Positions 1 through 6,989 of a stretch of 7,339 bases of DNA are shown here, piece after piece. The stretch comes from Campylobacteraceae bacterium UBA1877. GTDB lineage: Bacteria > Campylobacterota > Campylobacteria > Campylobacterales > Campylobacteraceae. Every line of letters starts with the position of its first letter. Positions within the stretch are counted from its first letter, which is position 1. The DNA is taken from positions 8,729 to 16,067 of the forward strand of contig DDHL01000062.1 in NCBI GenBank assembly GCA_002352945.1, given 5' to 3'. The notes under the pieces are model-generated. The model saw only the letters and a program-made list of their open reading frames with translations. It made no database searches and was not told the DNA's origin. The position numbers were made by a program, and so were the translations under genes.

Positions 1-1
1 G

Positions 2-1918
2 GGTGTTAGTGTTTTTAATATGGATAGGTCGCTGCGCAAAACTCTAAAAGAGGATGCAAAAAAGAGTATTTTGCAAGAGCTTGATTTTACTGTGGGGCTT
101 GTAGAGTTTTTTTATGAAGAGAGTTTAAAAAATACCAATACTCTTTTTGGAGTACTAGAGGGTTATTTTAGCGGGTTTAGTAAGATTGATTCATTAAGTG
201 TGCCAGTTGAGGGAATCGATACGCCAGCAATTACAAGTGGACCAAATATCTTAAATAACGATTTTACAATTGTAGATGATTTTACAGCAAAAAGTGGAGC
301 AGTCGTTACTGTTTTTAGCAGAGTCAAAGATGATTTTTTGCGTGTTTCAACATCTTTAAGAAAAGAAGATGGCAGCCGGGCGGTTGGAACATTTTTAGGA
401 AAAGAGAGTCCAGCTTATGAGCCGATTATGAATGGGAAAACCTATGTTGGAACAGCCCATCTATTTGGAAAAGATTATATGACAAGATACTCTCCTATTT
501 TTGATGGCGATGAAAACATCATTGGTATTTTGTTTATGGGATATGACTTTACAAAAGGTATGGAGTTTTTAAAAAATAGATTATCATCAATGAAACTTGG
601 GAAAGATGGATTTTACTATTTAATTGATACAAAAAAAGAGTCTTTGGTTTTACATCCAACTTTGCAAAATGAAAGTAGCGATAAATTGCCAGAGTATTCA
701 CAAATCAAGTCTGTTTTAGATGGCAGTTTTATGCTAAGTCAAAATGGTAGCGAGATCTTTTATGCTTTAAAAACATTTGAGCCACTTGGATGGAAAATTG
801 TGGCAAATGCGTATATGGATGATTATATGGAAGCTGCGTACGATGTAGAAAAGGGATTGATTTATGGGGCTATCATATTAACTTTGATTTTGCTGGTTTC
901 AAATAGTATTTTGGCTAGCAAATTTGTTTCAAAACCCCTTTATGCCTTGCGGGATAACATAAAAGATATTGCATCAGGCGAGGGTGATTTAACCAGAATG
1001 GTAAAAATTACTGGCAATGATGAGATTGCCCAAGCTAGTGAGCAGGTTAATAACTTTATCATAAAGGTGCGCTCAATCATCAATGATATCAAAGGTGTTT
1101 CAAACGAAAACTCTTCCATTGCGCACGAATTTTCAACAACGACTCTTGAGACTGGAAAACGAGTTGAAGAGACTACAAATTTATTGAATGCAACTGCAAA
1201 AAAATCCAATGAAATTCAAAAAGATATGGAGCATGCGATTGAGCAGGCTAAAGTAAGTCAAGGAGAGTTAAACTCGGCAGTAGAGCATATTGATGAAGCA
1301 AATAGAGCAATACTTGATCTTAACTCAAAGATCCAGCATAGCGCACAAACTGAAATTGAGCTAGCAAAAAAGATTGAAAATCTAAGTAGTGAAGCAGAGC
1401 AAGCTAGATCAATTCTAACTGTTATTAGTGATATTGCCGATCAAACCAACTTGTTAGCATTAAATGCAGCCATTGAAGCAGCTCGCGCCGGAGAGCATGG
1501 AAGAGGATTTGCAGTAGTTGCTGATGAGGTTAGAAAGTTGGCTGAGCGTACTCAAAAGAGCCTAACTGAAATTAATGCTACGATTAATGTCATTGTTCAA
1601 TCCATCATAGAATCAAGTGACACAATGAGCTCAAATGCAAAAGATGTAGAAGACTTAGCTAATGTCTCTCAAAGCGTTGAGGCAACAATTTCACAAATGA
1701 GCCAAGCGATGCAAAAAGCCATTAGTATGAGCGAAGAGACTATTGGAGATTATATTCAAAATGGACAAGAGGTGAAAAAGATTATCCAAACTATCGATAA
1801 GATAAACAGCCTCTCTGGAGAGAATGCAAGAAGTGTAGAAGAGATGAGCGGAGCTGCACAACACCTTAGCCAAATGGGTGAAACTCTCAACTCAAAATTA
1901 ACACAGTTTAAAACATGA
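2..1918 (+). CDS. Methyl-accepting chemotaxis protein with a Cache_3-Cache_2-type sensor, 5' end outside the window
   Basis: Transmembrane chemoreceptor that would signal through CheW/CheA to the flagellar motor. The frame is open to the left edge. The first ATG (20) has no ribosome binding site, and the residues before it (GVSVFN) look like the end of the missing first membrane helix, so the start lies upstream. Numbering from that ATG: the periplasmic sensor spans about 20-275. It has a membrane-distal Cache motif around 137-175 (NGKTYVG...[11 protein letters not shown]...[10 protein letters not shown]) and a second lobe with GFYYLID...LHP at 197-213. The second membrane helix is about 279-301 and HAMP about 302-355. 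The cytoplasmic signalling hairpin has the near-invariant tip [20 protein letters not shown] from residue 486, flanked by long helical methylation regions. I see no C-terminal CheR-binding pentapeptide. The Cache_3-Cache_2 class is known in chemoreceptors, but the ligand cannot be read from sequence. It ends just before a strong terminator, so it is probably the last gene of its transcript. Confidence 0.96.
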   Translation, partial: GVSVFNMDRSLRKTLKEDAKKSILQELDFTVGLVEFFYEESLKNTNTLFGVLEGYFSGFSKIDSLSVPVEGIDTPAITSGPNILNNDFTIVDDFTAKSGAVVTVFSRVKDDFLRVSTSLRKEDGSRAVGTFLGKESPAYEPIMNGKTYVGTAHLFGKDYMTRYSPIFDGDENIIGILFMGYDFTKGMEFLKNRLSSMKLGKDGFYYLIDTKKESLVLHPTLQNESSDKLPEYSQIKSVLDGSFMLSQNGSEIFYALKTFEPLGWKIVANAYMDDYMEAAYDVEKGLIYGAIILTLILLVSNSILASKFVSKPLYALRDNIKDIASGEGDLTRMVKITGNDEIAQASEQVNNFIIKVRSIINDIKGVSNENSSIAHEFSTTTLETGKRVEETTNLLNATAKKSNEIQKDMEHAIEQAKVSQGELNSAVEHIDEANRAILDLNSKIQHSAQTEIELAKKIENLSSEAEQARSILTVISDIADQTNLLALNAAIEAARAGEHGRGFAVVADEVRKLAERTQKSLTEINATINVIVQSIIESSDTMSSNAKDVEDLANVSQSVEATISQMSQAMQKAISMSEETIGDYIQNGQEVKKIIQTIDKINSLSGENARSVEEMSGAAQHLSQMGETLNSKLTQFKT

Positions 1919-1919
1919 A

Positions 1920-1950
1920 GTTAGGAAGGCTACCTTCCTAACCATTTTTT
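1920..1950 (+). terminator. Intrinsic terminator of the chemoreceptor gene
   Basis: A perfect 10-bp stem (GTTAGGAAGG at 1920-1929 with CCTTCCTAAC at 1933-1942) closes a 3-nt loop and is followed by CA and six T's at 1945-1950, then more T-rich sequence. It begins one base after the chemoreceptor stop codon. The loop and right arm also encode the stop and last codons of the convergent aminotransferase. Read leftward, the stem is followed by a poorer T tract, so it may stop the opposing transcript only partly. Confidence 0.9.
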
Positions 1951-3030
1951 AATTCTTTTTACTCCCTCTAGCATGTGAGGAATTTCGCGAGTATAGGCAA
2001 AACGCACATAATGTTTTTTAGAGCCAAAATCGACTCCTGGAGTGACTGCTACGTGGATTTCTTCAAGCATTTTTCTTGCAAACTCAACCCCATCATTACT
2101 ATATTTTGAAATATCTGCCCACAAATAAAAAGCTCCTTCTGGTTTAGCATCAATATCAAATAGGGGTACAAGTGCTTCATAGAGCGCATCCCTTCTTTCT
2201 TTGAAGCTCTTTTGAACTTGTTGTAAATAGTTTGCATCAAAGGCTTCTAAAGCGGCATATTGACTTAGAGTCGATGGGCAGATAAAGAGATTTTGAGCAA
2301 GAATTTCAGCCTCTCTGACTTTTGATTTTGGAACAATTATCCAGCCAAGACGAAATCCAGGCATGCAGAAATATTTTGAAAAACCATTAATTACATAAAC
2401 CTCATCATCAAACTCTAAAGCACTGCAAGCCTTTTTATCATAAGTTAATCCATGATAGAGTTCATCTGAGATAAATGCAATTCCTTTTTGTTTACATGTA
2501 AAGATTAAATCTTTTAAATTTTGTGGGCTGTAAAGGTTTCCCGTAGGATTAGACGGAGATGAGATTTGCAAAGCATGAAGTTTGTGGTTTTTTACATGTA
2601 AAGGAGTTAGTTGGTAGGAATCTTTTTTTGAAATTTCAATAAATTTAGGCTCTATGTCTAAAACTTGAGCCACATTTTTATAACATGGGTAAGATGGGTC
2701 GCTAAGGCCTAAAATCTCACCTTTTGAAAGAGCAAGGGAATAAGCTAAAATAAAAGCCCCACTTGTTCCTGGAGTGAGTACAATCTGTGTTGGTAAAATT
2801 TGAACTTTGTATGTATCATAGTAATATTTAGCTATCTTTTCGCGCAAAGGCTTTAATCCTAAACTCTCAGTATACATAGACTGGTTTGCATTATTGCAGA
2901 TTGCTTGAAGAACCTTTGGAGAGGGTGCAATATCTGGCTGGCCAATCTCAAAATGGATTGCATCATCATATTTGGCAGCTTCTCGCACAATATCCATAAC
3001 AATAAAAGGGGTTAGGTTTTCGCAGCGCAC
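1930..3030 (-). CDS. PLP-dependent class I/II aminotransferase (aspartate/aromatic type)
   Basis: Cytoplasmic fold-type I enzyme that transfers an amino group between an amino acid and a 2-oxo acid using pyridoxal phosphate. The 366 aa are close to full length for the family. Visible signatures: FEIGQPDI near residue 28, SSPSNPTGN with the cofactor-contacting Asn161, SDELYHG with Asp189 (pyridine nitrogen) and Tyr192, SKYFCMPGFRLGW with Schiff-base Lys219 and phosphate-contacting Arg227, GAFYLWADIS at 299-308, and VRFAY with Arg343, the expected substrate-carboxylate binder. All catalytic positions are intact. The start is GTG, supported by AGGAG seven bases upstream; no ATG near the N-terminus fits better. 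It stands alone on the minus strand, convergent with the chemoreceptor and divergent from the small gene, so context does not reveal the substrate. A weak leftward -10 (TAGAAT, complement of 3109-3114) is possible. Aspartate, aromatic or broad-specificity transamination are all open. Confidence 0.95.
   Translation of the reverse strand: MRCENLTPFIVMDIVREAAKYDDAIHFEIGQPDIAPSPKVLQAICNNANQSMYTESLGLKPLREKIAKYYYDTYKVQILPTQIVLTPGTSGAFILAYSLALSKGEILGLSDPSYPCYKNVAQVLDIEPKFIEISKKDSYQLTPLHVKNHKLHALQISSPSNPTGNLYSPQNLKDLIFTCKQKGIAFISDELYHGLTYDKKACSALEFDDEVYVINGFSKYFCMPGFRLGWIIVPKSKVREAEILAQNLFICPSTLSQYAALEAFDANYLQQVQKSFKERRDALYEALVPLFDIDAKPEGAFYLWADISKYSNDGVEFARKMLEEIHVAVTPGVDFGSKKHYVRFAYTREIPHMLEGVKRIKKWLGR
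2491..2502. repeat. TTTACATGTAAA palindrome, copy 1 (inside the aminotransferase)
   Basis: A perfect 12-bp palindrome. In the minus-strand gene it encodes FTCK (residues 177-180), aligned to the codon frame. It begins exactly 100 bp from copy 2. Confidence 0.8.
2591..2602. repeat. TTTACATGTAAA palindrome, copy 2 (inside the aminotransferase)
   Basis: A perfect 12-bp palindrome read in a different frame from copy 1, giving LHVK (residues 144-147). The same DNA word in two frames of one gene points to selection or spread of the DNA word rather than of a peptide. Confidence 0.8.
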
Positions 3031-3037
3031 TATTTTG

Positions 3038-3042
3038 CTCCT
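3038..3042 (-). promoter_or_regulatory. Ribosome binding site deciding the GTG start of the aminotransferase
   Basis: On the minus strand this reads AGGAG, seven bases before the GTG at 3030-3028. There is no ATG at the N-terminus, so this site is what fixes the start. Confidence 0.75.
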
Positions 3043-3064
3043 ATTTGTAATTTTTTTAAAAACT

Positions 3065-3098
3065 AAGGGGTGCTTTTGAGTAAAATCACACCTTTTTT
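3065..3098. other. Imperfect hairpin with T tracts on both sides in the divergent intergenic region
   Basis: AAGGGGTG (3065-3072) pairs with CACACCTT (3087-3094) except for one mismatch. After a second mismatch, TTTT (3074-3077) pairs with AAAA (3082-3085) around a 4-nt loop, giving 11 of 13 pairs. On the plus strand it runs into six T's (3093-3098). On the minus strand it is followed by AGTTTTT. It lies where the 5' leader of the aminotransferase mRNA would be, so it could be an attenuator, a bidirectional terminator or an operator dyad. No test is possible from this sequence alone. Confidence 0.35.
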
Positions 3099-3119
3099 AC
3101 ACTTGCCCATTCTAACTTA

Positions 3120-3128
3120 TGGTATCAT
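3120..3128 (+). promoter_or_regulatory. Extended -10 promoter of the 105-aa gene, predicting a leaderless mRNA
   Basis: TGGTATCAT is a TGn-extended -10 with five of six consensus hexamer bases. A start site 6-7 bases downstream of the hexamer falls on the A of the ATG at 3135. No -35 is at ideal distance (TTGCCC at 3103-3108 is only 14 bp away), which is acceptable for an extended -10. The call is inference from motif and spacing. Confidence 0.5.
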
Positions 3129-3134
3129 TCTTGT

Positions 3135-3452
3135 ATGACCGTACGTGAGGCAAGAGCCGCCTTAAAGGCTGCATATCCACAAATCGACCTAGAGTATGAG
3201 AGTGCAAACCGCATTTTAACACTACGCAACCTTGTTAGACAAAAACGTTTTGGTATGGGTTATGCGTGGCATGCATTTTTAACGCTTGAAGATACTGATG
3301 TTGTTGATGTGCAGTTCGAGTGCCACACGAGCGATACAACTACGGGCGTTTTTCACCAAAAATTACCAGCCACAAAACCCATTTGGGAGCGTTTAGATGA
3401 GGTTTGCAAAACTATCGGTTTACACTTAAAGGCCGCTGCTTCGTTTGATTGA
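3135..3452 (+). CDS. Conserved-looking small protein of unknown function, 105 aa
   Basis: I do not recognise this protein. It begins with a helical, Ala/Arg-rich segment (MTVREARAALKAAYP), followed by a probable mixed alpha/beta region with several aromatic residues (GMGYAWHAF, residues 40-48), an acidic strand-like stretch (LEDTDVVDVQFE), and a helical C-terminus ending in ASFD. There is no signal peptide, membrane helix or metal-binding cysteine pair (only two Cys), so it is probably a soluble cytoplasmic protein. ATG at 3135 is the only ATG or GTG start between the in-frame upstream stop (3081) and the Met at residue 41 that keeps most of the frame. There is no Shine-Dalgarno sequence before it, but an extended -10 sits exactly where a leaderless transcript would begin. 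Its GC content, counted by hand, is about 44%, somewhat above its neighbours. It could be a real orphan gene or a recent arrival; a spurious frame is unlikely given the length and balanced composition, but not excluded. Confidence 0.7.
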   Translation: MTVREARAALKAAYPQIDLEYESANRILTLRNLVRQKRFGMGYAWHAFLTLEDTDVVDVQFECHTSDTTTGVFHQKLPATKPIWERLDEVCKTIGLHLKAAASFD

Positions 3453-3476
3453 TAATAGCTAAAAAACCCTTATAAT
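3449..3476 (+). promoter_or_regulatory. Sigma-70-type promoter of the sensor kinase gene
   Basis: TTGATA (3449-3454, five of six) and a perfect TATAAT (3471-3476) are separated by 16 bp. The -35 overlaps the stop codon of the small gene. A start near 3483 would give a leader of about 85 nt containing a TTTACATGTAAA palindrome just before the ribosome binding site. A second -10-like TATATT lies at 3492-3497. Confidence 0.55.
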
Positions 3477-3541
3477 TAATCTAATTTTTAGTATATTTAA
3501 CCAAGTAAAAAAGAGTTTTAAAGCTTTTGGTTTGAGATTGT

Positions 3542-3553
3542 TTTACATGTAAA
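3542..3553. repeat. TTTACATGTAAA palindrome, copy 3 (kinase leader)
   Basis: A perfect 12-bp palindrome ending three bases before the kinase ribosome binding site, inside the predicted 5' leader. A bound protein or local structure here could affect translation. Confidence 0.8.
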
Positions 3554-3556
3554 TAA

Positions 3557-3562
3557 AAGGAG
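3557..3562 (+). promoter_or_regulatory. Ribosome binding site deciding the GTG start of the kinase
   Basis: AAGGAG ends five bases before GTG at 3568. No alternative ATG lies near, and the residues that follow (MAKRRYS) precede the first membrane helix as expected. Confidence 0.8.
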
Positions 3563-3567
3563 AGGCT

Positions 3568-6153
3568 GTGGCCAAAAGACGCTATAGTTTAAGTGATATT
3601 GAAAACCTTTTAACCTTTCTTCCACTTATTTTTATTGGTCTTTTTTCACTTTTGGTGTTAGGTATTATGTTTGTAAGCCTCTCAACTTCTCAAAAACATG
3701 AAATATCAATCCTCTCCCAGCACCAGCAGCTCCAAATCGATTTTGAAAGGCAAAAAGCTCTTGATCGTTTGGTTGAAGGGGTTAAAGATAAGATTGCAAG
3801 AGATTTAGATTTAAAAGAGCGCGCTCTTAAAGCCCATGTAGATTACATACAAGGAGTAATTGCTGGTTTGGCTAAGCCAGATACAATGTTAGGAATCACT
3901 GAATTGCTGCCCTATTTTAGAAAACTTGAAGCAGATACAGGTATTCGCTTTGCAGTATTGAGCGAAGATACGCTTCTTCCAAGTTATGGACTTGAAGAGA
4001 TTAGAACGATTCAAGAGTTAATTTTTAACAATTACAACAATCCAAGGTCCATGCAGCTTACTATTCTTTATATTTTATCCCAAGGAACAAAAAGCACAAT
4101 GACGTGGAAAAATGAGCCAGCTCAAACATTGTGGCTTAGCCACTTTCAAGCTATTGATTATAATGATTGGTATATTGGCGCTTTTTCTACAGTTGATAGC
4201 ATTCCATCTTTGACAAAAGCGACACTTGAAGAGAGCATAAAAAGTTCAAAAGAGCCATTTACTTTTTGGCTCTATGATTATGAAAACAACCTCTTTTTTA
4301 CCGCAAAAAAAGGGTGGCATAAGCCCGCTGAAGCAACACAGATTGGTATGCAAAATACACTCCAAGAGCTTTTTAACAGCCCCTATTTAGAAGATCAAAA
4401 AAAGCATCCATTTTTGTATGATTATAATCGATTCCGTTTAGTTGTTGGAGTTAGTGAACCTAAAAATAAGCCTTTTGATGCTTCAAACATTGTCCAAAAA
4501 TTTGAAAGCAAACGTTTTATCTGGTCGGTTATAATCTTGGCTTTTACGGGAATTTTAATTGGGTTTTCTCTTATGTTTAGCGGATTTATAAAACGTATTT
4601 TTGCATCTTATAATCGCAGATTTGAACGACGAAATCGACTGTTACAAGCTCTAAAAGAGCGCTTTGAGCTAGCTATTATCGCATCAAATGACGGGCTTTG
4701 GGATACAAATTTTAAAACGGGCAAAACATTCTTTTCTGCAACGTGGCTGCAGATGCTTGGATACTCAAAAGATGATATTAGCACCTATGAGGAGTGGAAA
4801 GAGCTTATCCATAAAGATGATAAAGAGCGTGTCATGAAGAGTATGCAAGAGCACTTTTTGGGCAAAAAAGAGCATTTTGTAAGTGAGTATAGACTCCGTA
4901 CAAAACTTGGCCGATACCGATGGGTGTTGGCTCGGGGCAAACTTTTTAAAGATAAAGAGGGAAATTTTGAGCGACTTTTAATGATGACAATGCCGATAGT
5001 TGAACGCAAAAGAATGCAAAAGGCTATTGAAGATACGCATAAATTGGCTAAAAGCGGTCACATTGTACTTCTTCGATGGACAAATGATGCCTTTTTAACA
5101 CTGACCTTTGCTTCTCAAAGCATTAAAAGATTTGGATTTACACCAGATGATGTTTTGCAAACTTCTATTACATATATGGATTTAATCCACCCAGATGACC
5201 GTCAACATGTACGCTCAAAATTGGATGATGCAATTTCACGAGGCAAGGATGCCCAATCGCTAAGCTACCGGATTTTGACAAAAAATGGCAATCCCCGCTG
5301 GGTGTTTTCTCATGCAATCTTTTTGCGAGATGATTTTGGCAAAGTAACAGATTTGTATGGCTACATTTATGATATTACAGCAATCAAGGCGAGTGAACAA
5401 GAGCTTGCTCGCAGGGTAAAAGAAGAAGTTGATAAAAATCGAGAAAAGGAGAAGATTCTTATTCAGCAAAGTAAGCTTGCAGCAATGGGAGAAATGCTAG
5501 GAGCAATCGCCCACCAATGGAGACAACCGCTAAATCATATATCTTTGCTGCTTCATTTTATTAGGGATATGTTTATTGAAGGAAAATTAGATGAAGCCTC
5601 AATGCGCCGCTATACTAATGAGGCAAAGGCTCAAATAGAGTATATGTCCCAAACAATTGATGATTTTCGTAACTTCTATCAGCCAAGTAAGGATAAGAGT
5701 AATTTTAAGGTAAAAGAGGCGCTTAAAAAGGCTGTTGAGATTGTCAAACACCAATTTTCCCACCATAATATAAGCTTGAGTGTAGAGGGCAATGAGTGTG
5801 AAATCTTTGGGTATGAAAATGAGTTTAAGCAAGTTATTTTAAATATTCTATCAAATGCTAAAGATGCCATACTCTTAAAATCCAAAGAAGAGCCAATAGA
5901 AGGGAGAATAACCCTTACATGTAAAGTGGAAAAAAGGGAGGTTGTTGTCACCATAAGTAACAATGGCGGTAATATTAGTGATGAGATTATGGAACGCATA
6001 TTTGAACCCTATTTTACAACAAAGTTTGAAACTCAAGGAACAGGAATTGGGCTTTATATGTGCAAAACCATTGTAGAAACAAATATGCAGGGTCAAATTA
6101 CAGCTCAAAACATTAAAGATGGGGTATCTTTTATTATCCATCTTCCACGCTAA
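3568..6153 (+). CDS. Transmembrane sensor histidine kinase with Cache-like periplasmic domain and two PAS domains
   Basis: An 861-aa inner-membrane kinase that would autophosphorylate on His and pass the phosphate to a response regulator, most likely the one encoded next. Order: membrane helix 14-38; periplasmic region 39-315, starting with a long helix and resembling a two-lobed Cache sensor (DWYIGAF at 200-206, second lobe about 230-300); membrane helix 317-341; PAS about 364-486 (LWDTNFKTGKTFFSATWLQMLGY and LIHKDD); PAS about 490-612 (LIHPDD, ending YDITAI); coiled coil about 608-640; H-box AIAHQWRQPLN with phospho-acceptor His649; N-box with Asn759 and Asn763; F-box IFEPYFTTK (811-819); G2 box GTGIGL (824-829). 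The HQWRQPLN H-box belongs to a subgroup common in Campylobacterota and Deltaproteobacteria. Oddity: the G1 box reads SNNGGNI, so the usual adenine-contacting Asp is Asn798 and the later Gly is Asn802. The start is GTG with a good ribosome binding site. It is separated from the regulator by 89 bp holding a promoter. The ligand is unknown. Confidence 0.95.
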   Translation: MAKRRYSLSDIENLLTFLPLIFIGLFSLLVLGIMFVSLSTSQKHEISILSQHQQLQIDFERQKALDRLVEGVKDKIARDLDLKERALKAHVDYIQGVIAGLAKPDTMLGITELLPYFRKLEADTGIRFAVLSEDTLLPSYGLEEIRTIQELIFNNYNNPRSMQLTILYILSQGTKSTMTWKNEPAQTLWLSHFQAIDYNDWYIGAFSTVDSIPSLTKATLEESIKSSKEPFTFWLYDYENNLFFTAKKGWHKPAEATQIGMQNTLQELFNSPYLEDQKKHPFLYDYNRFRLVVGVSEPKNKPFDASNIVQKFESKRFIWSVIILAFTGILIGFSLMFSGFIKRIFASYNRRFERRNRLLQALKERFELAIIASNDGLWDTNFKTGKTFFSATWLQMLGYSKDDISTYEEWKELIHKDDKERVMKSMQEHFLGKKEHFVSEYRLRTKLGRYRWVLARGKLFKDKEGNFERLLMMTMPIVERKRMQKAIEDTHKLAKSGHIVLLRWTNDAFLTLTFASQSIKRFGFTPDDVLQTSITYMDLIHPDDRQHVRSKLDDAISRGKDAQSLSYRILTKNGNPRWVFSHAIFLRDDFGKVTDLYGYIYDITAIKASEQELARRVKEEVDKNREKEKILIQQSKLAAMGEMLGAIAHQWRQPLNHISLLLHFIRDMFIEGKLDEASMRRYTNEAKAQIEYMSQTIDDFRNFYQPSKDKSNFKVKEALKKAVEIVKHQFSHHNISLSVEGNECEIFGYENEFKQVILNILSNAKDAILLKSKEEPIEGRITLTCKVEKREVVVTISNNGGNISDEIMERIFEPYFTTKFETQGTGIGLYMCKTIVETNMQGQITAQNIKDGVSFIIHLPR
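5915..5924. repeat. TTACATGTAA palindrome, copy 4 (inside the kinase)
   Basis: The 10-bp core with one extra A on the right. It encodes LTCK (residues 783-786), close to the FTCK of copy 1, in the ATPase domain just before the G1 box. Confidence 0.75.
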
Positions 6154-6206
6154 AGTTCTAATATAGTTTCAAAAATTTCATCTTTTCTACTCTTCTTTTG
6201 GAAATC

Positions 6207-6215
6207 TGTTATAAT
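6207..6215 (+). promoter_or_regulatory. Extended -10 promoter of the response regulator gene
   Basis: TGTTATAAT is a perfect TGn-extended consensus -10. The upstream stretch is T-rich without a clear -35, as is common in Campylobacterota. The predicted start near 6222 gives a leader of about 20 nt. The regulator can therefore be made independently of the kinase, and translation from the upstream TTG at 6198 is ruled out for this transcript. Confidence 0.7.
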
Positions 6216-6231
6216 GGTTACCAATTTTCCC

Positions 6232-6237
6232 AAGGAG
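6232..6237 (+). promoter_or_regulatory. Ribosome binding site deciding the ATG start of the response regulator
   Basis: AAGGAG lies five bases before ATG 6243. The longer reading from TTG 6198 has no such site and would add 15 residues that do not belong to a receiver domain. Confidence 0.85.
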
Positions 6238-6242
6238 CAACC

Positions 6243-6932
6243 ATGGAGTATAAAACCCGAGTTATGCTAGTTGAAGATGAAGCAACAGCAAGAGAGATTT
6301 TAAGTTTTTATCTGGGTACTCTTTTTGATGAGGTTTTGGTTGCAAAAGATGGAAAAGAGGGAGTAGAGCTTTTTAAAGCCAATAGACCAATTGATTTAAT
6401 TTTAACCGATATTCGTATGCCAAACATGGATGGCATGAGTATGATTGAATCAATCAAAGAGTTGCAAGAAGACCAAAAATTTATTATTGTTTCTGCACAT
6501 AAAGAGGAAAATCTTTTATTGCAATCGATCAATTTAAGAGTGATTGGATACTTCGTAAAACCCCTTGATGTAGATACTGTTATGGAGATTTTGCAAAAGG
6601 CTAAAAAGGAAGTTTTAAGAGAAAAACGTAATAAACAAGAGCAAAACTTCACTTGGCTAAATGATACATTTCGCTTTGATTTTCAAGCAAAACTGCTTTA
6701 CAATAAAGATGGAAATTTGGTTCCTTTGTCTAAAAAAGAGATGGAACTTTTACAGATTCTTGTAAAAAACAGAGGGCATATTTGTACAACGCTAGAGTGT
6801 AAAAAAGCCCTTTGGGGTGATGCAAATACTTCAGATGCAACCTTTAGAACTCTCATGAAGCGTTTAAAGGATAAGATTAAAAAAGATGATTTTATCCTTT
6901 CAAGAAAAGGTCAAGGCTACATTATCCTCTAA
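6243..6932 (+). CDS. OmpR/PhoB-family response regulator
   Basis: A 229-aa cytoplasmic DNA-binding regulator, probable partner of the upstream kinase. The receiver domain (about 5-120) carries the acidic pair Glu11-Asp12, phospho-acceptor Asp56 in DLILTDIRMPN, Ser84 as the switch hydroxyl, Tyr103 in the GYFVKP segment and Lys106, so all key residues are present. A charged, Lys/Glu-rich linker (about 120-136) leads to a winged-helix domain of the Trans_reg_C type (about 143-229): PLSKKEMELLQIL opens it, the recognition-helix region is near TSDATFRTLMKRLKDKI, and the wing ends RKGQGYIIL. The length is typical of the family. ATG 6243 is chosen over TTG 6198 because of the ribosome binding site and the promoter lying between them. 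The gene stands alone after its own promoter, 146 bp before the TAXI receptor gene. Its targets are not known; the TAXI transporter is the obvious candidate by position. Confidence 0.95.
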   Translation: MEYKTRVMLVEDEATAREILSFYLGTLFDEVLVAKDGKEGVELFKANRPIDLILTDIRMPNMDGMSMIESIKELQEDQKFIIVSAHKEENLLLQSINLRVIGYFVKPLDVDTVMEILQKAKKEVLREKRNKQEQNFTWLNDTFRFDFQAKLLYNKDGNLVPLSKKEMELLQILVKNRGHICTTLECKKALWGDANTSDATFRTLMKRLKDKIKKDDFILSRKGQGYIIL

Positions 6933-6960
6933 TTTTACACACTTTTTGTCTTCAAATACT

Positions 6961-6974
6961 CTTTACATGTAAAG
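6961..6974. repeat. CTTTACATGTAAAG palindrome, copy 5 (upstream of TAXI gene)
   Basis: The longest copy, a perfect 14-bp palindrome, 28 bases after the response regulator stop codon. Confidence 0.85.
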
Positions 6975-6979
6975 AATTG

Positions 6980-6989
6980 TTACATGTAA
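6980..6989. repeat. TTACATGTAA palindrome, copy 6 (upstream of TAXI gene)
   Basis: The 10-bp core, with centre 17 bp from the centre of copy 5. Confidence 0.8.

Noticed and set aside
940..1873. Minus-strand open frames inside the chemoreceptor (940-1209, 1691-1873)
   Set aside because: They lie opposite conserved HAMP and signalling-domain coding sequence, have no initiation signals, and show no family resemblance.
3459..3490. Possible terminator after the 105-aa gene (CTAAAAA with TTTTTAG)
   Set aside because: The 7-bp stem is only A/T-rich with a single G-C pair and a loop of about 20 nt. It overlaps a better-supported promoter for the kinase.
5599..6141. Open frames on the minus strand within the kinase (5599-5832, 5679-5999, 5875-6141)
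   Set aside because: They are antisense to a well-supported kinase domain, have no ribosome binding sites or recognisable motifs, and their Leu/Ile/Ser-rich products are typical of antisense reading of AT-rich genes.
6198..6242. In-frame TTG extension of the response regulator adding 15 residues
   Set aside because: It has no ribosome binding site, overlaps a perfect extended -10, and the added residues do not belong to a receiver domain. ATG 6243 has AAGGAG at ideal distance.
6308..6652. Minus-strand open frame opposite the response regulator receiver domain
   Set aside because: It is a shadow of the conserved receiver domain with no start signals.
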